Translations under genes and position numbers: made by a program
Notes under the pieces: model-generated
Told to the model about the DNA's origin: nothing
Databases searched by the model: none
The model's input: only the letters and a program-made list of their open reading frames with translations
NCBI GenBank assembly: GCA_020631735.1
Contig: CM036201.1
Location: forward strand, 80,142,502 to 80,206,501
Length of the DNA: 64,000 nt
Direction: 5' to 3'
From: Saccharum officinarum
Lineage: Eukaryota > Streptophyta > Magnoliopsida > Poales > Poaceae
Shown: one piece after another, positions 1 through 11,186 of the stretch
Numbering within the stretch: the stretch's first letter is position 1
Layout: every line of letters begins with the position of its first letter

Positions 1-2055
1 TGTTCAAGTTCACACCCGCGCTGGAATCTTGGGTGAATCTGCTCTTATTTTCTAACTTGATTCATTCCTTTGCCTATAACACACATGGAGTGATTTTATT
101 TGTTTGTTTTCTTTTCGCTAAACTATAGCTTGTACTTAACTGAATTCTTCAGTCTTATGTCAAGAACCAAACAAAAAGGTAGCACTGTTTGATGATCTCT
201 GGGTCAGCCCTCTTCACCCTTTTCTTTTAGCATTGTTTGTAGTTGTCGCCAAGTACTTGTCTCTTTCATCTGAATCATTTAACTAGATAGTAATATATAT
301 CAACCACAGTTAATGTGTTTTCCTTAGCGCGTTGCAAGAGCAAACCAAATGGCAGCACAAGGATCAGTCTAATATTTCCATGGCTTTGTTTTCTTATTTG
401 CTTTACTTGATGCAGATATACCGAACCGTGAAGGGAACAACAATAGACAGATCATGTGCTGCAGGTAAATATGACATACATGTCAGCTAGCTCTTGCTTT
501 GCTGTAGAAACATTTTTTTCCTAAGTTGACATTCTTGAGTAGATTCATTAAGCATATGTTACTATCTGTTCTAACAGGTCTGACACATATCCTGCTGAGG
601 ACTCCTAATTCATTAAGCATATGTTACTATATAATTTCCACCTCCCTACAAAACACAACTTTGTCTGTTAGAATAAAATAAAGACTGCACAACAAAATAA
701 TCGTATATTTTCTTAAACTAATTGTGCTTAAGATGACACAGAAACCAATGTGGGTGTCAGATTTATCAGTTTCACAAATTCAATGCTCTGTTTCTTATAT
801 CCCGAAGAGTTGTTGGTTTCTTTTGAGTAATTCTTATGATACTCTGTTTCTCTCACAGATGCCTTTTGATTGAATGCACAAGCACAACAATTGGGAAAGT
901 ACTTCAGAAATAATATGTATCCGCTGTTTCTCTCCAATACACTATTTTGGCTTGAGTGATTCGGTTCAGGTGACATGCATGTTTCAACTGATCACCTACA
1001 CCATTCTGTAATGCATATATTTTGGCATGATGTTCGCTGTATCTTCCAATCTACATACTTTCCTGTTTTATTGACTCCCTTGCCTCTCAAATTGAGGTCA
1101 AAAATTAACTGAACAGGAATAAATCTCGCCTGAAAATTTAGTTTGATCACCTACACCTGCAGCTTATTCTTGATTTTGGGCTATCAGCCACCAAGGCAAT
1201 TCCCATTATTGATCGTACCCTATTATGTCCCTCTCCTTTTTCTCTTTTGTTTTTTTAGAATTTTGTATACCATTCTTTCTCAGCCTTAAGCCCTTAACTA
1301 ATGTCATTTTTCTTATTTGCTGCCTTTGTAAATTTTCAGGTTATTCGCTCAAACTAATGAATGCTAATTCTTCCTACCAACATTCATTTCTTTGTAATGG
1401 ACTTCAGATTGATTTCTTTTATGTTGCCCTATACAACTTCAGTTTGATTTCAACGAATCTTCTAAGACTGTCTGAGATTTCAGAATTCTAGATGGACATA
1501 GCATGGTGGATTGTAGTTCCAAAAGATTGAACTGAGACCTACCATCCATATGTACACATGGTTAGTATTTTTTCCATCTTATATGTCTAGCCTGGAAAAA
1601 AAAATCATGTCTTTTTCTCAAACTGAAGTAGTTTGTTCTTTGTAGGCAATACGTCCAACAGATTTTCAGCTGTTGCCTACTTTTATACTTGCTGCTGAAT
1701 CTCAAACTATGAACCTAACTACAGTCTTCCTCTGTACGTTTTTTGAATACAAGAATGAAACTTGCAGAAATAAGTCCATATGTCCATTGCACAAAAAAAT
1801 ATAAAACATTTAGTGCCTGTACATTCATAGGTCCTTTGCCCTACGTATTGTTACTTGCCTGATTAGTTCTTTTTAAAATATATATATACATGATCTGCTT
1901 TACTATATTTCCTGATTCCTGCCATCTTGGTCCTGCTGTCCACATGTTGTGTACCTCAATGGTTTATACATTTCATTCTTCACTTTGTGCTCTGTTTGTG
2001 AAATTTACTACATCTAACCATACCGGTGCCTTATGCTAAATTTTACGCTCACTAG
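1..2055. other. AT-rich intron-like sequence, possible Helitron cargo
   Basis: No long open frame is present. The stretch is T-rich with splice-like signals (TGCAG and AACAG acceptors, a GTAAAT donor) and short GC-balanced islands, as in introns of a captured gene fragment. It ends at a Helitron-like 3' terminus (2056-2085), so it may be cargo whose 5' TC end lies left of the window. A 23-bp direct repeat (around 543-565 and 608-630) sits inside. The cargo idea is inference; I recognise no gene. Confidence 0.35.
416..608 (+). pseudogene. Possible two-exon 3' end of an unrecognised gene fragment
   Basis: A 49-base candidate exon (416-464) follows TTGATGCAG and ends at GCTGCAG/GTAAAT. A second begins at 578 after TTCTAACAG. 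Joined, they give one open frame that stops at TAA 606-608 and ends in SDTYPAEDS. Both introns would obey GT-AG. The peptide is too short to identify and may be chance; no upstream exon is evident. It would fit a gene piece carried by the Helitron that ends at 2085. Confidence 0.2.
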
Positions 2056-2085
2056 CCCGCGCAATTGTGTGGGGGTTCTTGCTAG
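2056..2085 (+). mobile_element. Helitron-type 3' terminus
   Basis: A 7-bp stem (CCCGCGC 2056-2062 with GTGTGGG 2067-2073, allowing G:U pairs) with an AATT loop is followed after 8 nt by CTAG (2082-2085) and then T. This is the arrangement known for Helitrons: 3' hairpin, CTRR end, insertion between A and T. The matching 5' TC end was not found and probably lies outside the window. Alternative: a chance palindrome. Confidence 0.5.
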
Positions 2086-2545
2086 TATTATTAATAACTA
2101 AAAGTTTGTCACCTTTAAAAAATAGCTAAAAGTTTGTCTGAAATTATGTGCCTGCAGGACAAGTACTTTGGTTGTCTCCAGCTGCATAGAAAGAACAATG
2201 AAAGATTCACAAAAACAGCTGCAATTATCCAAGTGTTATGTTCCAATTAAAGTGGCATCAGTAAGGTGAATGCCTCTCTATAATGCAACAAGTATTGTGC
2301 ATCAAGAAAAACCATAGAGTTAGTTTATGTACTAATAGAAATTTTCTAGGCCACTACTCATGTATTGTTAGAGATCTTGGTTGTAGCAACTTGGGCAGAT
2401 AAATGACTTGACTTGATTGTTGAAATGGATGAAACATGTGTAACGTGTGACAGATCTGCAGCCAAAGAGCTGTAAAGAATGGGTACAGCAGCAGCTATAG
2501 GACTGTGGTGTGGTTGAGACATTTTTTTATTTTCGTAAAAAGTCA
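2086..2545. other. Unassigned sequence between Helitron end and CACTA end
   Basis: About 460 bp without a supportable gene. An 11-bp direct repeat (AAAAGTTTGTC) occurs near 2099 and 2128. It may be the interior of the CACTA element that ends at 3006. Confidence 0.4.
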
Positions 2546-3006
2546 TTAGTGACGCGTCTTGTCTTGATGAGTCACTGATGAGATCTACACCAGTGACGCG
2601 CCTTGACTGGACACATCACTGGTAAAGGATATCAGTGACGCGTCTTGACTGGACACGTCACTGGTGAAGGATATCAGTGACGCGTCTTGACTGGACACGT
2701 CACTAGTGAAGCATATCAGTGACGCGTCTTGACTGGACACGTCACTAGTGAAGGATATCAGTGACGCGCCTTGACTGGACACGTCACTGGTGAAGGATAT
2801 CAGTGACGCGTCTTGACTGGAACGTCACTAGTGAAAGACATTAGTGACGCGCCTTGACTGGACACGTCACTGGGGACTGTCATTAGTGACGCATGTTTAC
2901 GCGTCACTGGTATGTTCACATCAAAGACGCAACATAAGTGACGTGTGTTTTCCGCGTCACTAATGACTGTTTAGACGTGTCACTAATATGCTTTTCTGGC
3001 ATAGTG
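2546..3006. mobile_element. Right end of a CACTA transposon
   Basis: The segment ends in TGGCATAGTG (2997-3006), so read outward-in the terminus is CACTATGCCA, a CACTA-type end. Inside lie many copies of AGTGACGCG and its complement CGCGTCACT, typical of the subterminal repeats bound by CACTA transposases. The left terminus is not in the window. The last two bases coincide with the TG of an adjoining LTR, so either the LTR element inserted next to the terminus or the CACTA inserted near the LTR end. No transposase frame is visible. Confidence 0.6.
2591..2882. repeat. 42-bp tandem array in CACTA subterminal region
   Basis: Units begin at 2591, 2633, 2675, 2717, 2759, 2801 and 2842, giving a 42-bp period with one unit one base shorter. 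Each unit contains AGTGACGCG and the inverted GTCACT, so every unit is also a partial palindrome. Because 42 is divisible by three, the minus strand translates as a spurious 14-residue repeat protein. Confidence 0.9.
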
Positions 3007-3066
3007 TCACAGAACCTCCTAATTATGATGGCCCACAAGTACCCGTCATTGCCATAATGACCTCTC
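3005..3066 (-). repeat. Terminal stub of a family B LTR
   Basis: This stretch matches the first ~60 bases of the full LTR at 14115 (TGTCACAGAACCTCC onward). It then jumps directly into ORF0 sequence at about 3067. The rest of this LTR, gag and pol are missing, so one deletion removed everything between mid-ORF0 and the last bases of the 3' LTR. Confidence 0.8.
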
Positions 3067-3431
3067 ACGGCACCAACATCATCTTCTACTGCCTGGGGCT
3101 GATGATTGGGATTCATCAGATCATTTAGCCTATGAACTTCCTCATGCAGAACGGTGTTGTACTGCTCTAGGTGTGTCACATAAAGCTCCAACTCACGAAC
3201 ACGAGCCCTGGCTTCTGTCTCCTTTTCCAAAGACTCCTTCTGGAACTATTTCCAAAAACGCATGTTGCGCTTCAGTCGCTCCACTTCTGATGTAAGCCTT
3301 GCAACCTCTGATTCCGAATTCGGGTTCGGATTACGGCTGCTGCTTGCTCCATCACCTCTGGCGGCCAACTGATGACGCGGCACTCCTTGCGGACCCGTTT
3401 TCTTGCGAGGAGTCGTCTTCACACGTGCCAT
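3067..3431 (-). pseudogene. ORF0 of B2, H3-tail-like protein, truncated
   Basis: Start codon at 3431. The N-terminus (MARVKTTPRKKTG) and the coiled coil match the intact B1 protein at 19369-19887. A TAG stop follows FWK after residue 61, where B1 has CAG (glutamine); this is a single transition. Past the stop the frame continues through the coiled coil (3230 downward) and is then cut at about 3067, where it joins the LTR stub. The acidic C-terminus is lost. A copia element inserted 13 bp upstream of the start codon, separating the gene from its leader and promoter. Certainly non-functional. Confidence 0.85.
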
Positions 3432-3444
3432 CCTATAGCAAGAT

Positions 3445-5993
3445 TGTAGGGTCGAGATGGCGGACTAGAGGGGGGGTGAATAGTCCTTTCTAAAATTAAT
3501 CGCGTCGGCAAACCGAAACAAATGCGGAATTAAAACTATCGGTCTAGCCAAGACTACACCCCTCTATCTAAGTTCACAAGCACCTCACAAAGATCCTAAT
3601 TATGTAACTAAGGTGCTTTCCTTAGCAAGAGCTCTCCTAAACAATTCTAGAGCAAGGTCACACAAACCTATGCACTAGTATTTTATCAAAGCCGGGGAGC
3701 TCCTACACAATTCTAGTAAGCAAAAGCACGAAGCCACCTATGCTCACTAGCAATGCTCAATAGCAAGGCAACTAATGCCAAACTAGAGAGCGCAAAAGAC
3801 TTAGCTACACAAACTAAGCAATATGACTAACAAGGTTACACAAACCAAATTAGCCACGCAACGGGAGCTACTTCTATGCTACACAAGCAAGAAGGTAACT
3901 AGCTAACTACACAAGCAAACTAGTTACAAGAGCAACTACACAAGCACAAATATATGAATGTAAATACAAGCTTGTGAATCGAAAGCAAACCACCGAGAAG
4001 ATGTACACAATGTTGACACGGCGGTTTTTCACCGAGGTTCACTTGGTTGCCACCAAGCTAGTCCCGTTGTGGCGATACACCCACTTGATGGATCACGAGC
4101 TAATTGACTATCAAGAGTCAAACCCTCAGCGGGTGCCGCACATCCACTCTCAAGATAGGGATCCTCCAAGCCACGAGCTTTACTAGAGTTGCTCTTCGCG
4201 ATCCCCGCGGGGTGAGCACAATCCCCCTCACAAATCCTCCTCCGGAGCCACGCACAATCTCCACGCGTGCTTCAACGGAGTCGCAAGCCACCAAGCCGTC
4301 TAGGAGGTGGCAACCTCCAAGAGTAACAAGCACCACCGGCTTGCAACACGATCACCTAGTGCCACTCAATGCAATCCTCTCGATGCAACGCACTAGAATC
4401 GCTCTCTCACTCGATCCGATGAACACTATCAAGCATGAGTGAGTTAGAGGGCTCCCAAGCACTACCACACAAGTCACAAAGACTATAGTGTGCTCTACAC
4501 ATGGCCACAGCCGGCCAAGGCATCTATTTATAACCCCACGGTCAAATAGAGCCGTTACCCCTTCACTGGGCTAAACTCGGGACGACCGGACGCGCCGGTC
4601 GTAACTGACCGGACGCGCTTCACCGCGTCCGGTCGCCCTGCGACGTCCACGTGTCCCTCGAATTTCAAACGCGACCGTTAGATCCTCCAACGGTCACTGC
4701 GCCAACGGTCAAATCCCATGACCGGACGCGCCTCTCAAAACGACCGGACGCGCTCCACCGCGTCCGATCCTCCAACGGTCACTGACCCTCAACGGTCAAA
4801 CCATCGACCGGACGCGCTCCTCGCAACGACCGGACGCGCCGATCCGCACAGCGCCCGCGCCCGCGAAACAACGACCGGACGCGCTCCTCGCAACGACCGG
4901 ACGCGACAGTGCCAGCGTCCGGTCGGAGTCCAGTAAGCACCCTCGACGACCGGACGCGTCCGATCGCGTGTGACCGGACGCGCCTCGCGTCCGATCGTAC
5001 TCAGTTTCCTCTGGACACCTGACCGAACGCTCCGGTCCCGTGAAGGACCGGACGCGCCGGTCGCGCGCTTCTCTCTTACGCTCAGTTGTACTGACCGGAC
5101 GCGTCCGGTCATGCCAGACCCGCGTCCGGTGCAGCGTCCGGTCACCTCTGTGACCTCCGTTCGCCTCCGTTTCTTTTCCGACTTCCGGCGTAGTGGAAAA
5201 TAGGCATTTCAACTTCTCAAAAACGCCTGAATCCCGCGCTCGCAAAGCTCGGCGGGAGGGAGAGAGGAACCCAAATCCTCTCTACCGCTTAAACTTCATC
5301 GCCTTCGTAAATGTGCCAACACCAACAAGTGACCACCACCTTGTGCACGTGTGTTAGCATTTTCATAAACATTTTACCGAAGGAGTTAACCACTCAACTT
5401 GTCACGCCACTCGATCCTAGCAACGATGCATAGTTAGATCACACGAGTGGCACTAGATGACCGATATGCAAACAAGTTTGCCCCTTTTGATAGTACGGCC
5501 ATCTATCCTAAACCCGGTCATAAACTTCTCTACACACCTATGACCGGTGAAATGGAAATGCCCTAGGTTATACCTTTGCCTTGCGCATTCCACTCCATCT
5601 CCTCCGACGTTGATGCAACACATGCACCAACCATATCACAAATGATATGATCCACTTCATATCATCATGTGACCTTGGTCCATCGATCTTGACCTCACTT
5701 GCTCTTCACCGTTGCGTCGGTCCATCGGCGCCAAGTCTTGCTCAAGCTTCACCGCCTCGCGGTCCATCGCTCCAAAGCCTCCGACTTGCCCTTCACACTT
5801 GCAACCGGTCCATCAAGCCAAGCCTCATCTTGATCTTCGCCACCTTGGTCACATGACTCCATGTCATGTCTCATATGCAATGAGCTCCTCCATGACACCA
5901 TCACCTATGGACTAATTCCCTGTGTATCTCACATAAACACAATTAGTCCACCTAAGTTATCACTCAATTACCAAAACCAAACTTGGGCTTTCA
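3445..5993 (-). repeat. 3' LTR of the copia-type element
   Basis: Begins TGTAGGGTCGAG and ends GGGCTTTCA on the plus strand. It is nearly identical to 11188-13737; differences seen by eye include one missing C near 4066 and substitutions near 4251, 4584, 4722, 5025 and 5960. It contains the CGCG motif array and a minus-strand TATA box (4524-4532). Confidence 0.92.
4566..5145. repeat. GACCGGACGCG motif array, left LTR
   Basis: The 11-mer GACCGGACGCG and close variants or complements (CGCGTCCGGTC, GACGCGCC) recur many times in ~580 bp, irregularly spaced. The overlapping frames on both strands here are translations of this low-complexity array and are not genes. Confidence 0.85.
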
Positions 5994-6008
5994 ATCTCCC
6001 CTTTTTGG
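5994..6008 (-). other. Polypurine tract of the copia-type element
   Basis: On the minus strand, CCAAAAAGGGGAGAT immediately precedes the 3' LTR at 5993. It would prime plus-strand DNA synthesis. Confidence 0.75.
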
Positions 6009-9000
6009 TAATTGATGACAACTCTACAAAGATATGGAAATTAAGTTCTTTTGGACTTTATGCTACTTATCCAACATTTAAGCTCTATGTTAGGATTTGG
6101 ATAAGCATCATAAAATCTGACTTGGTAGTGATAACTCTCCCTACATATGTGCTCAAATGGTTTGGTTTCAAGCTTGCACATATGCATAAATATGAAATTT
6201 GTGGGAGGGTTAGCACTACTAAGTGATGCTAAGGTGTATAGAATAAACCTTTGTAGTTCGATACCATTTGATAGCTCGATATCATTTGAAAATCACAAGT
6301 TTGCCATCATCCTTAGCATCATGAGTAGCTAGACATCAAAAATACTAGAAACCCCGTGAGATCAACATTATAAGTAAGGTTCTAGTTTTTTATGATAAAC
6401 ACAAGTCTAGCTATCATCCTATGCATGCTAGTTATCATATCATCATTCAAGTTCTATAACTAGCATACACCACACAAGCATGCATGTTAAATAAAAACTT
6501 ATGCAATGCTAGCAAGCACATGAATATGCACAAGTCAAATGCAACCAATCAATGTTCATGAGCTTGCTCCCCCTACTTGTGTGCTTCTCTTGTCCAAGAA
6601 TTTTGATCCTTCTCTTTTCTTCATTGTTGCTCCCTCTTTGTCCATTTCCATGTCCAAACCCCTCTCTTGGTGCATTGACATATCTTTGTTCCAACTTCTC
6701 CCCCTTTGTCATCAATTTCCATAAAGGGTGTATTTCTCATTGATACAAAGGCTTGCATGGTAGATGGTTGAGACTTGAATATTGCGTTGTTGATGGACAT
6801 CACCGCACATGTTGGAATGACATTACTTGTATGTTGCTCTTAAGATACCACTTAGGATCTTTGACCTTGATACCATTAGGTGGGGCTCCTCCCCCTATGT
6901 CATAGCATGGGTCATTCACTTGATAATCTTGAGCTCTTGTGTGTGAGGGAACTTTCTTCATTTGATGATCACTTAAAGTTGAGGATCACTTGTGGAACCA
7001 TTGACTTGTATAAATGATATCATGTGTAGAAATACCACGAATAAGTGTGTGATACCAATTTGAAGAATCCTCTATCATGGAACCACTTGTAGGATTTGTC
7101 AATATGATCTTTTCTTGAACATTTGCTATCTTTATGAGTACCACTTGTAGGATATCACTTGTAGATCATGATCTAGACACCACTTGTAAATACCAATTGA
7201 AGAAATATTTTGAGTCTAGATACCATTTGAAACACCCTAGATATCCATTTGCATTGTTGTCTTGTGCTTGTACCCATATCATTGTCATGAGCTTTTAGTA
7301 TGACTTGAACTAAGTTGATTTGCCTAAGATTCTAAGTCCGGTTTGATCCAATGACAAGCTTCTTCACTCCTCATACTAAGGGTTATCTTGCCAATGTTGT
7401 ACTTGTCACTTGTTAGCAATTCAAACTAGATCAAGTACTTGGGTTCACTAGCTCATGAACAAATTCATACACATACCACTAGATCATTTAAACAATTCAA
7501 GCAATAGTGGTAGGCTATGAATTTAAATATTTTATTTGTTATGCATGATCCTAGTAAGCATGTACTATATGCACTAATCGCATACTAGTAAGGGATGAAA
7601 TGATCATGCACATTACAATGATACCTTTGTTATATTGGAGTAGAGGATAGTCACATAGATTCCAATTCATTACTCCAATAGCAATGTGAAGTCCAATTGA
7701 ATAGCTTGGTGAAGACCAATCATATTAGAGAAATCCATTCTTCACCCATATGAAATGAGAACCACTAATAATCAAGTGCATTATCTCTTGTTGTGGTTGG
7801 CTTGCTTTTTCTCTTTGATCAATGCTTGCGTGAGAGAAGTACTTATGATACCAATTTTATAACCATGACTAGCTCTCTTTTGGGTGTTGCTTGCTTTTCT
7901 TGATCAACCCTATTGATTGCTTCAATTAAGCATCTCAAATGTCCCTTGAATTCATCACTTCCATGTTAGCCTTCCAAGCCTGTGCTCGGTTTACCCACCC
8001 ATGGGCGGCAAGCCCCCTCAGCAGGGAGAAGTGACCTCTCTCCAAAGAACCATCCTTGACACTTACTTGAATCGCCTTTGATTGATTGATCTATGGACTT
8101 AACTTGATGAGTAACCTTGAATTATTCTTTAAGTCCTTTTCTTTCTACCAAAAGATCTCCAATCATTACTAGAACTTGAACCTCATCTTCATCTTGAGTT
8201 TTGATCTTCATTTTCAAATTTGAGTACCAAATTTGTACACTAAGTACATTCCACAATCAATGCCCTTGTACTCATTTCTTGTCATGCTTCTAGATCAATT
8301 CAAAACCAAACTTAGGTGCCTCAGACACTTATAAATATGTTTCCAACTTGAGGACCTTTCACTTAAAGTGACTCTAGATGAATCCAATGATTGTCACTTT
8401 TCTGGCAGATTCTGTACCCTTCAAAGAATAATTCATATCTCCTAAAGTACAGATCCAAATGCCATAAAATTTGGTGGAGATGTGATTCACTAAGTCATCT
8501 AGCAGCTGTAAAAATTTGAGATTCATTTGACATATAGATTGCTACCAGATTTCAAATCTTCCACCACTGCTACATGCTGAAAACTGCTGCACTATAGCTG
8601 ACAAGATGTACTCCAAAGCCGAAGCATCTCTTATCTAATTCTCATGAAATTTATACAGCATCTTATAACATAAGTCTAGAGCATGTATGCCAAATTTCAA
8701 GCCAATCCAATATGATTTAGTCACTCAAACTCAGACTTGATCTCAGCTAGCTCAGATTTTCAATAATGGACAGATTTCAATACATTGAGCTATACTTTAT
8801 CCAATTGAATCAAACTTGAAACTAACTTGTTTGAACACTTTCATAAGACATATATCCATTCAATCCACTTACTAAATGTCATCTTATGAATTTATCCAAC
8901 ACAAATCAATTCAAACTTGATTACTTAAGCATTTAATCCATTCAAACATCTCATAGCAAGCAACATTGCATATATATCCAATTCAATCAACTCATATGCA

Positions 9001-9276
9001 CCCAAGTGAAATGATCAACAAGAGATATACCTTGGTTAGCTCATGATCATCCAATAGCAAGCTTTCAACTTGAATATTTGCAAGCCATCAAATATATCCA
9101 ATAAATCACCACAATCTTGAATGTTGCACTTGTATGTTGTAGTATTTGGACTCCACTTATTTTGACTTGGCATTGGGATAGAATATGCACTAAGCTTTAA
9201 AACTTGATTCAACATATGATGACCAATATGAATCCAAATGAATCAAGCCTCCAATGCCGATGGTACCTACAAACAA
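5994..9276 (-). other. Non-coding interior of the copia-type element
   Basis: About 3.3 kb downstream of gag where pol should lie. No frame longer than ~70 residues and no RT, integrase or RNase H motif is visible on either strand. The sequence is AT-rich with loosely repeated ACCACTTGTAG/ACCATTTGAA phrases (6840-7240). A second purine-rich block (ACAAAGGGGGAGAAG on minus, ~6697-6711) resembles the internal purine tracts of SIRE/Maximus-type copia elements. Confidence 0.7.
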
Positions 9277-11136
9277 TCATCCACTTTTTGATGGTACCCA
9301 AACAAGTTTGGGTCCTCTCAAGTTAGGAGCAACATACTTAGGCAAAGCCTTAGTATGGGTAGCGGGATGTTTTGCAATTCTAACCAATGAGGTACCATTG
9401 CCATCCTTTCTAAGCATGTTAGTATCATTAATTGAACTAGGCTTAGAAGTGTTACCTAGGGGACATGAATGTGCCATGTGTCCCCTTTCCCGGCATGAAT
9501 AGCATCTTCTCTTTGATTGAGCCTTTTCTTTATTGCTCATGTGATGCTTTTCATTGCCTTGCCTCTCATGAGTTGCTTGAGCCTTCTTCTCAAGCTTGGT
9601 AGGACACCCCGAGGCAAAGTGTCCCATATCTTCACACTTGAAGCACTTGATGTGAGCCAAATCTCTCTTCTTATCTTCAATCTTGCTCATCATCTTGGCA
9701 TCTTGGATTTTCATTGGATGCCTTCCTCTTCCACCCCTTCTTGTTTTCTTCTTCATGATCATCAAGTCACCAACATCTTCATCATTGATCTTGACTTGAG
9801 CTTGGGGTATCTTCTTTTCATCTTGTGGCCTCATCTTTGGCTTCTTGGTTGGGCAAGACTTGGCAAGGTGACCCATCTCATGGCATTTAAAGCACACGAA
9901 ATGAGATAGCTTCTTCATTTTCTTGCCCTTGTTCTTGTTGAAGCCAATGCCACTCTTGTCACCATAGCTTCTTTGAGTCTTTATCATGTGCTCAAAGGTG
10001 ACTTTTGAGTTGTAGCACCTCTCTAACTTGTTGCTCAATTTCTTCACTTCACTTTTGAGCTCATTGTTCTCCTTCAAAATGTTAGTCTCACAAGACATAG
10101 AAGTAGAACAAGCATATATATGTGAAGAACATGGCATATCTAATAAGTCATCACAAGAGGTGGATACATGCTTTCTCCCTACATCACATGGGTTAGTCAC
10201 ATTTTGCAATTGATCATTTGATCCATGTGATGAGCTCTCATTATTTTTAATTTTCTTTAAAAACATCTTAATGAGAGAAGCATGTTTTTCTAACAATTTC
10301 TCATGAGATGCAAGTACTTTCTCATGAGTCAACATTAGCTTCTCATATGAAGATTTAAGATCATCAAGTAAGCTCTTATGTTCTTCATATGAGTTCTTTA
10401 GAAGAGAGTTTTCATTTTCTAATTTCATTGTTTTAGCTTTCTCATTTTCTAAAGACGTGTTCATGCTAGCAAGTTTACTAACAAGCTCATCATATGAATC
10501 AATATGATCAATCACATTATCATTTGATACCTTTGTGTCACCTAGTGACATGAAGCAATGTGATGTAGTGGATGGGCTTGTAGTAGCATCATCAAGGCCC
10601 GAGCATGAACCAATGTTGTCACCATCAAGTGTGCTTGGGGTAGAAACATCACTTGCAACACTTGATGCATTATCACCATCCTTGTCAAGTGAACTTGTGG
10701 TAGATCGATCATCATCATCACTTGACCATGAGGTGGAGCAATCCTCCACAACCATCGTGTTGTGGTCATGCTCAACATCATCATGTGCAACCTCCTTGGA
10801 CTTGACATCATCGTCATCATTGGTGATAGCTCCATACTTTTCATTGAGATAGGCCCATATCTCATGAGCGGATTTGAGGTCCATGATCTTACCAAAGATG
10901 CTATCATCCAAAGATCTATACATGATGTTAGTAGCTTGGATGTCAAGATCTAGGCATTTCTCTTGTGCTTGAGTTAGATTATCTTCATCCAACACATGAG
11001 AAAAGCCTACATCTACCATCCACCACATTTGAGGGCAAATAAACTTAAAATTGCATATCATCCAATTTTTCCACCGTGCAAAGTGTGTGCCATCAAACAT
11101 GTGAGGACAATCAACATCTAGTCCATATTCCGCCAT
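9277..11136 (-). CDS. gag: Copia-type Gag polyprotein
   Basis: A 619-residue capsid/nucleocapsid protein that would package element RNA into virus-like particles. The N-terminus (MAEYGLDVDCPHMFDG, WKNWM, and an AHEIWAYLNEKYG segment near residue 95) is the usual copia gag type. Residues ~110-210 are an Asp/Ser-rich linker and ~215-290 are probable coiled coil. Three CCHC knuckles follow: CFKCHEMGHLAKSC near 415, CFKCEDMGHFASGC near 497 and CYSCRERGHMAHSC near 543. Three knuckles is more than the usual one or two. The frame is uninterrupted and starts about 50 bp past the primer site, matching the youth of the insertion. It ends normally at GPKLVWVPSKSG with no pol fusion. Confidence 0.9.
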   Translation of the reverse strand: MAEYGLDVDCPHMFDGTHFARWKNWMICNFKFICPQMWWMVDVGFSHVLDEDNLTQAQEKCLDLDIQATNIMYRSLDDSIFGKIMDLKSAHEIWAYLNEKYGAITNDDDDVKSKEVAHDDVEHDHNTMVVEDCSTSWSSDDDDRSTTSSLDKDGDNASSVASDVSTPSTLDGDNIGSCSGLDDATTSPSTTSHCFMSLGDTKVSNDNVIDHIDSYDELVSKLASMNTSLENEKAKTMKLENENSLLKNSYEEHKSLLDDLKSSYEKLMLTHEKVLASHEKLLEKHASLIKMFLKKIKNNESSSHGSNDQLQNVTNPCDVGRKHVSTSCDDLLDMPCSSHIYACSTSMSCETNILKENNELKSEVKKLSNKLERCYNSKVTFEHMIKTQRSYGDKSGIGFNKNKGKKMKKLSHFVCFKCHEMGHLAKSCPTKKPKMRPQDEKKIPQAQVKINDEDVGDLMIMKKKTRRGGRGRHPMKIQDAKMMSKIEDKKRDLAHIKCFKCEDMGHFASGCPTKLEKKAQATHERQGNEKHHMSNKEKAQSKRRCYSCRERGHMAHSCPLGNTSKPSSINDTNMLRKDGNGTSLVRIAKHPATHTKALPKYVAPNLRGPKLVWVPSKSG

Positions 11137-11170
11137 CCTCTCGGGTCGGTGAAGACCACAAATGAGAGAC

Positions 11171-11186
11171 CGGGCTCCGATACCAA
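11171..11186 (-). other. Primer-binding site, initiator Met tRNA type
   Basis: On the minus strand TTGGTATCGGAGCCCG starts one base after the 5' LTR end at 11188. It resembles TGGTATCAGAGC, the usual Met-tRNA-complementary site of plant LTR elements. Confidence 0.8.

Noticed and set aside
2585..2782. Repeat protein of 14-residue units on minus
   Set aside because: It is the translation of the 42-bp CACTA subterminal array.
2591..2882. CRISPR-like repeat array
   Set aside because: Contiguous tandem units without spacers, at a plant transposon end.
4718..5245. Several overlapping ORFs on both strands (also 12462-12989)
   Set aside because: Arg/Thr/Gly-rich translations of the GACCGGACGCG array within an LTR.
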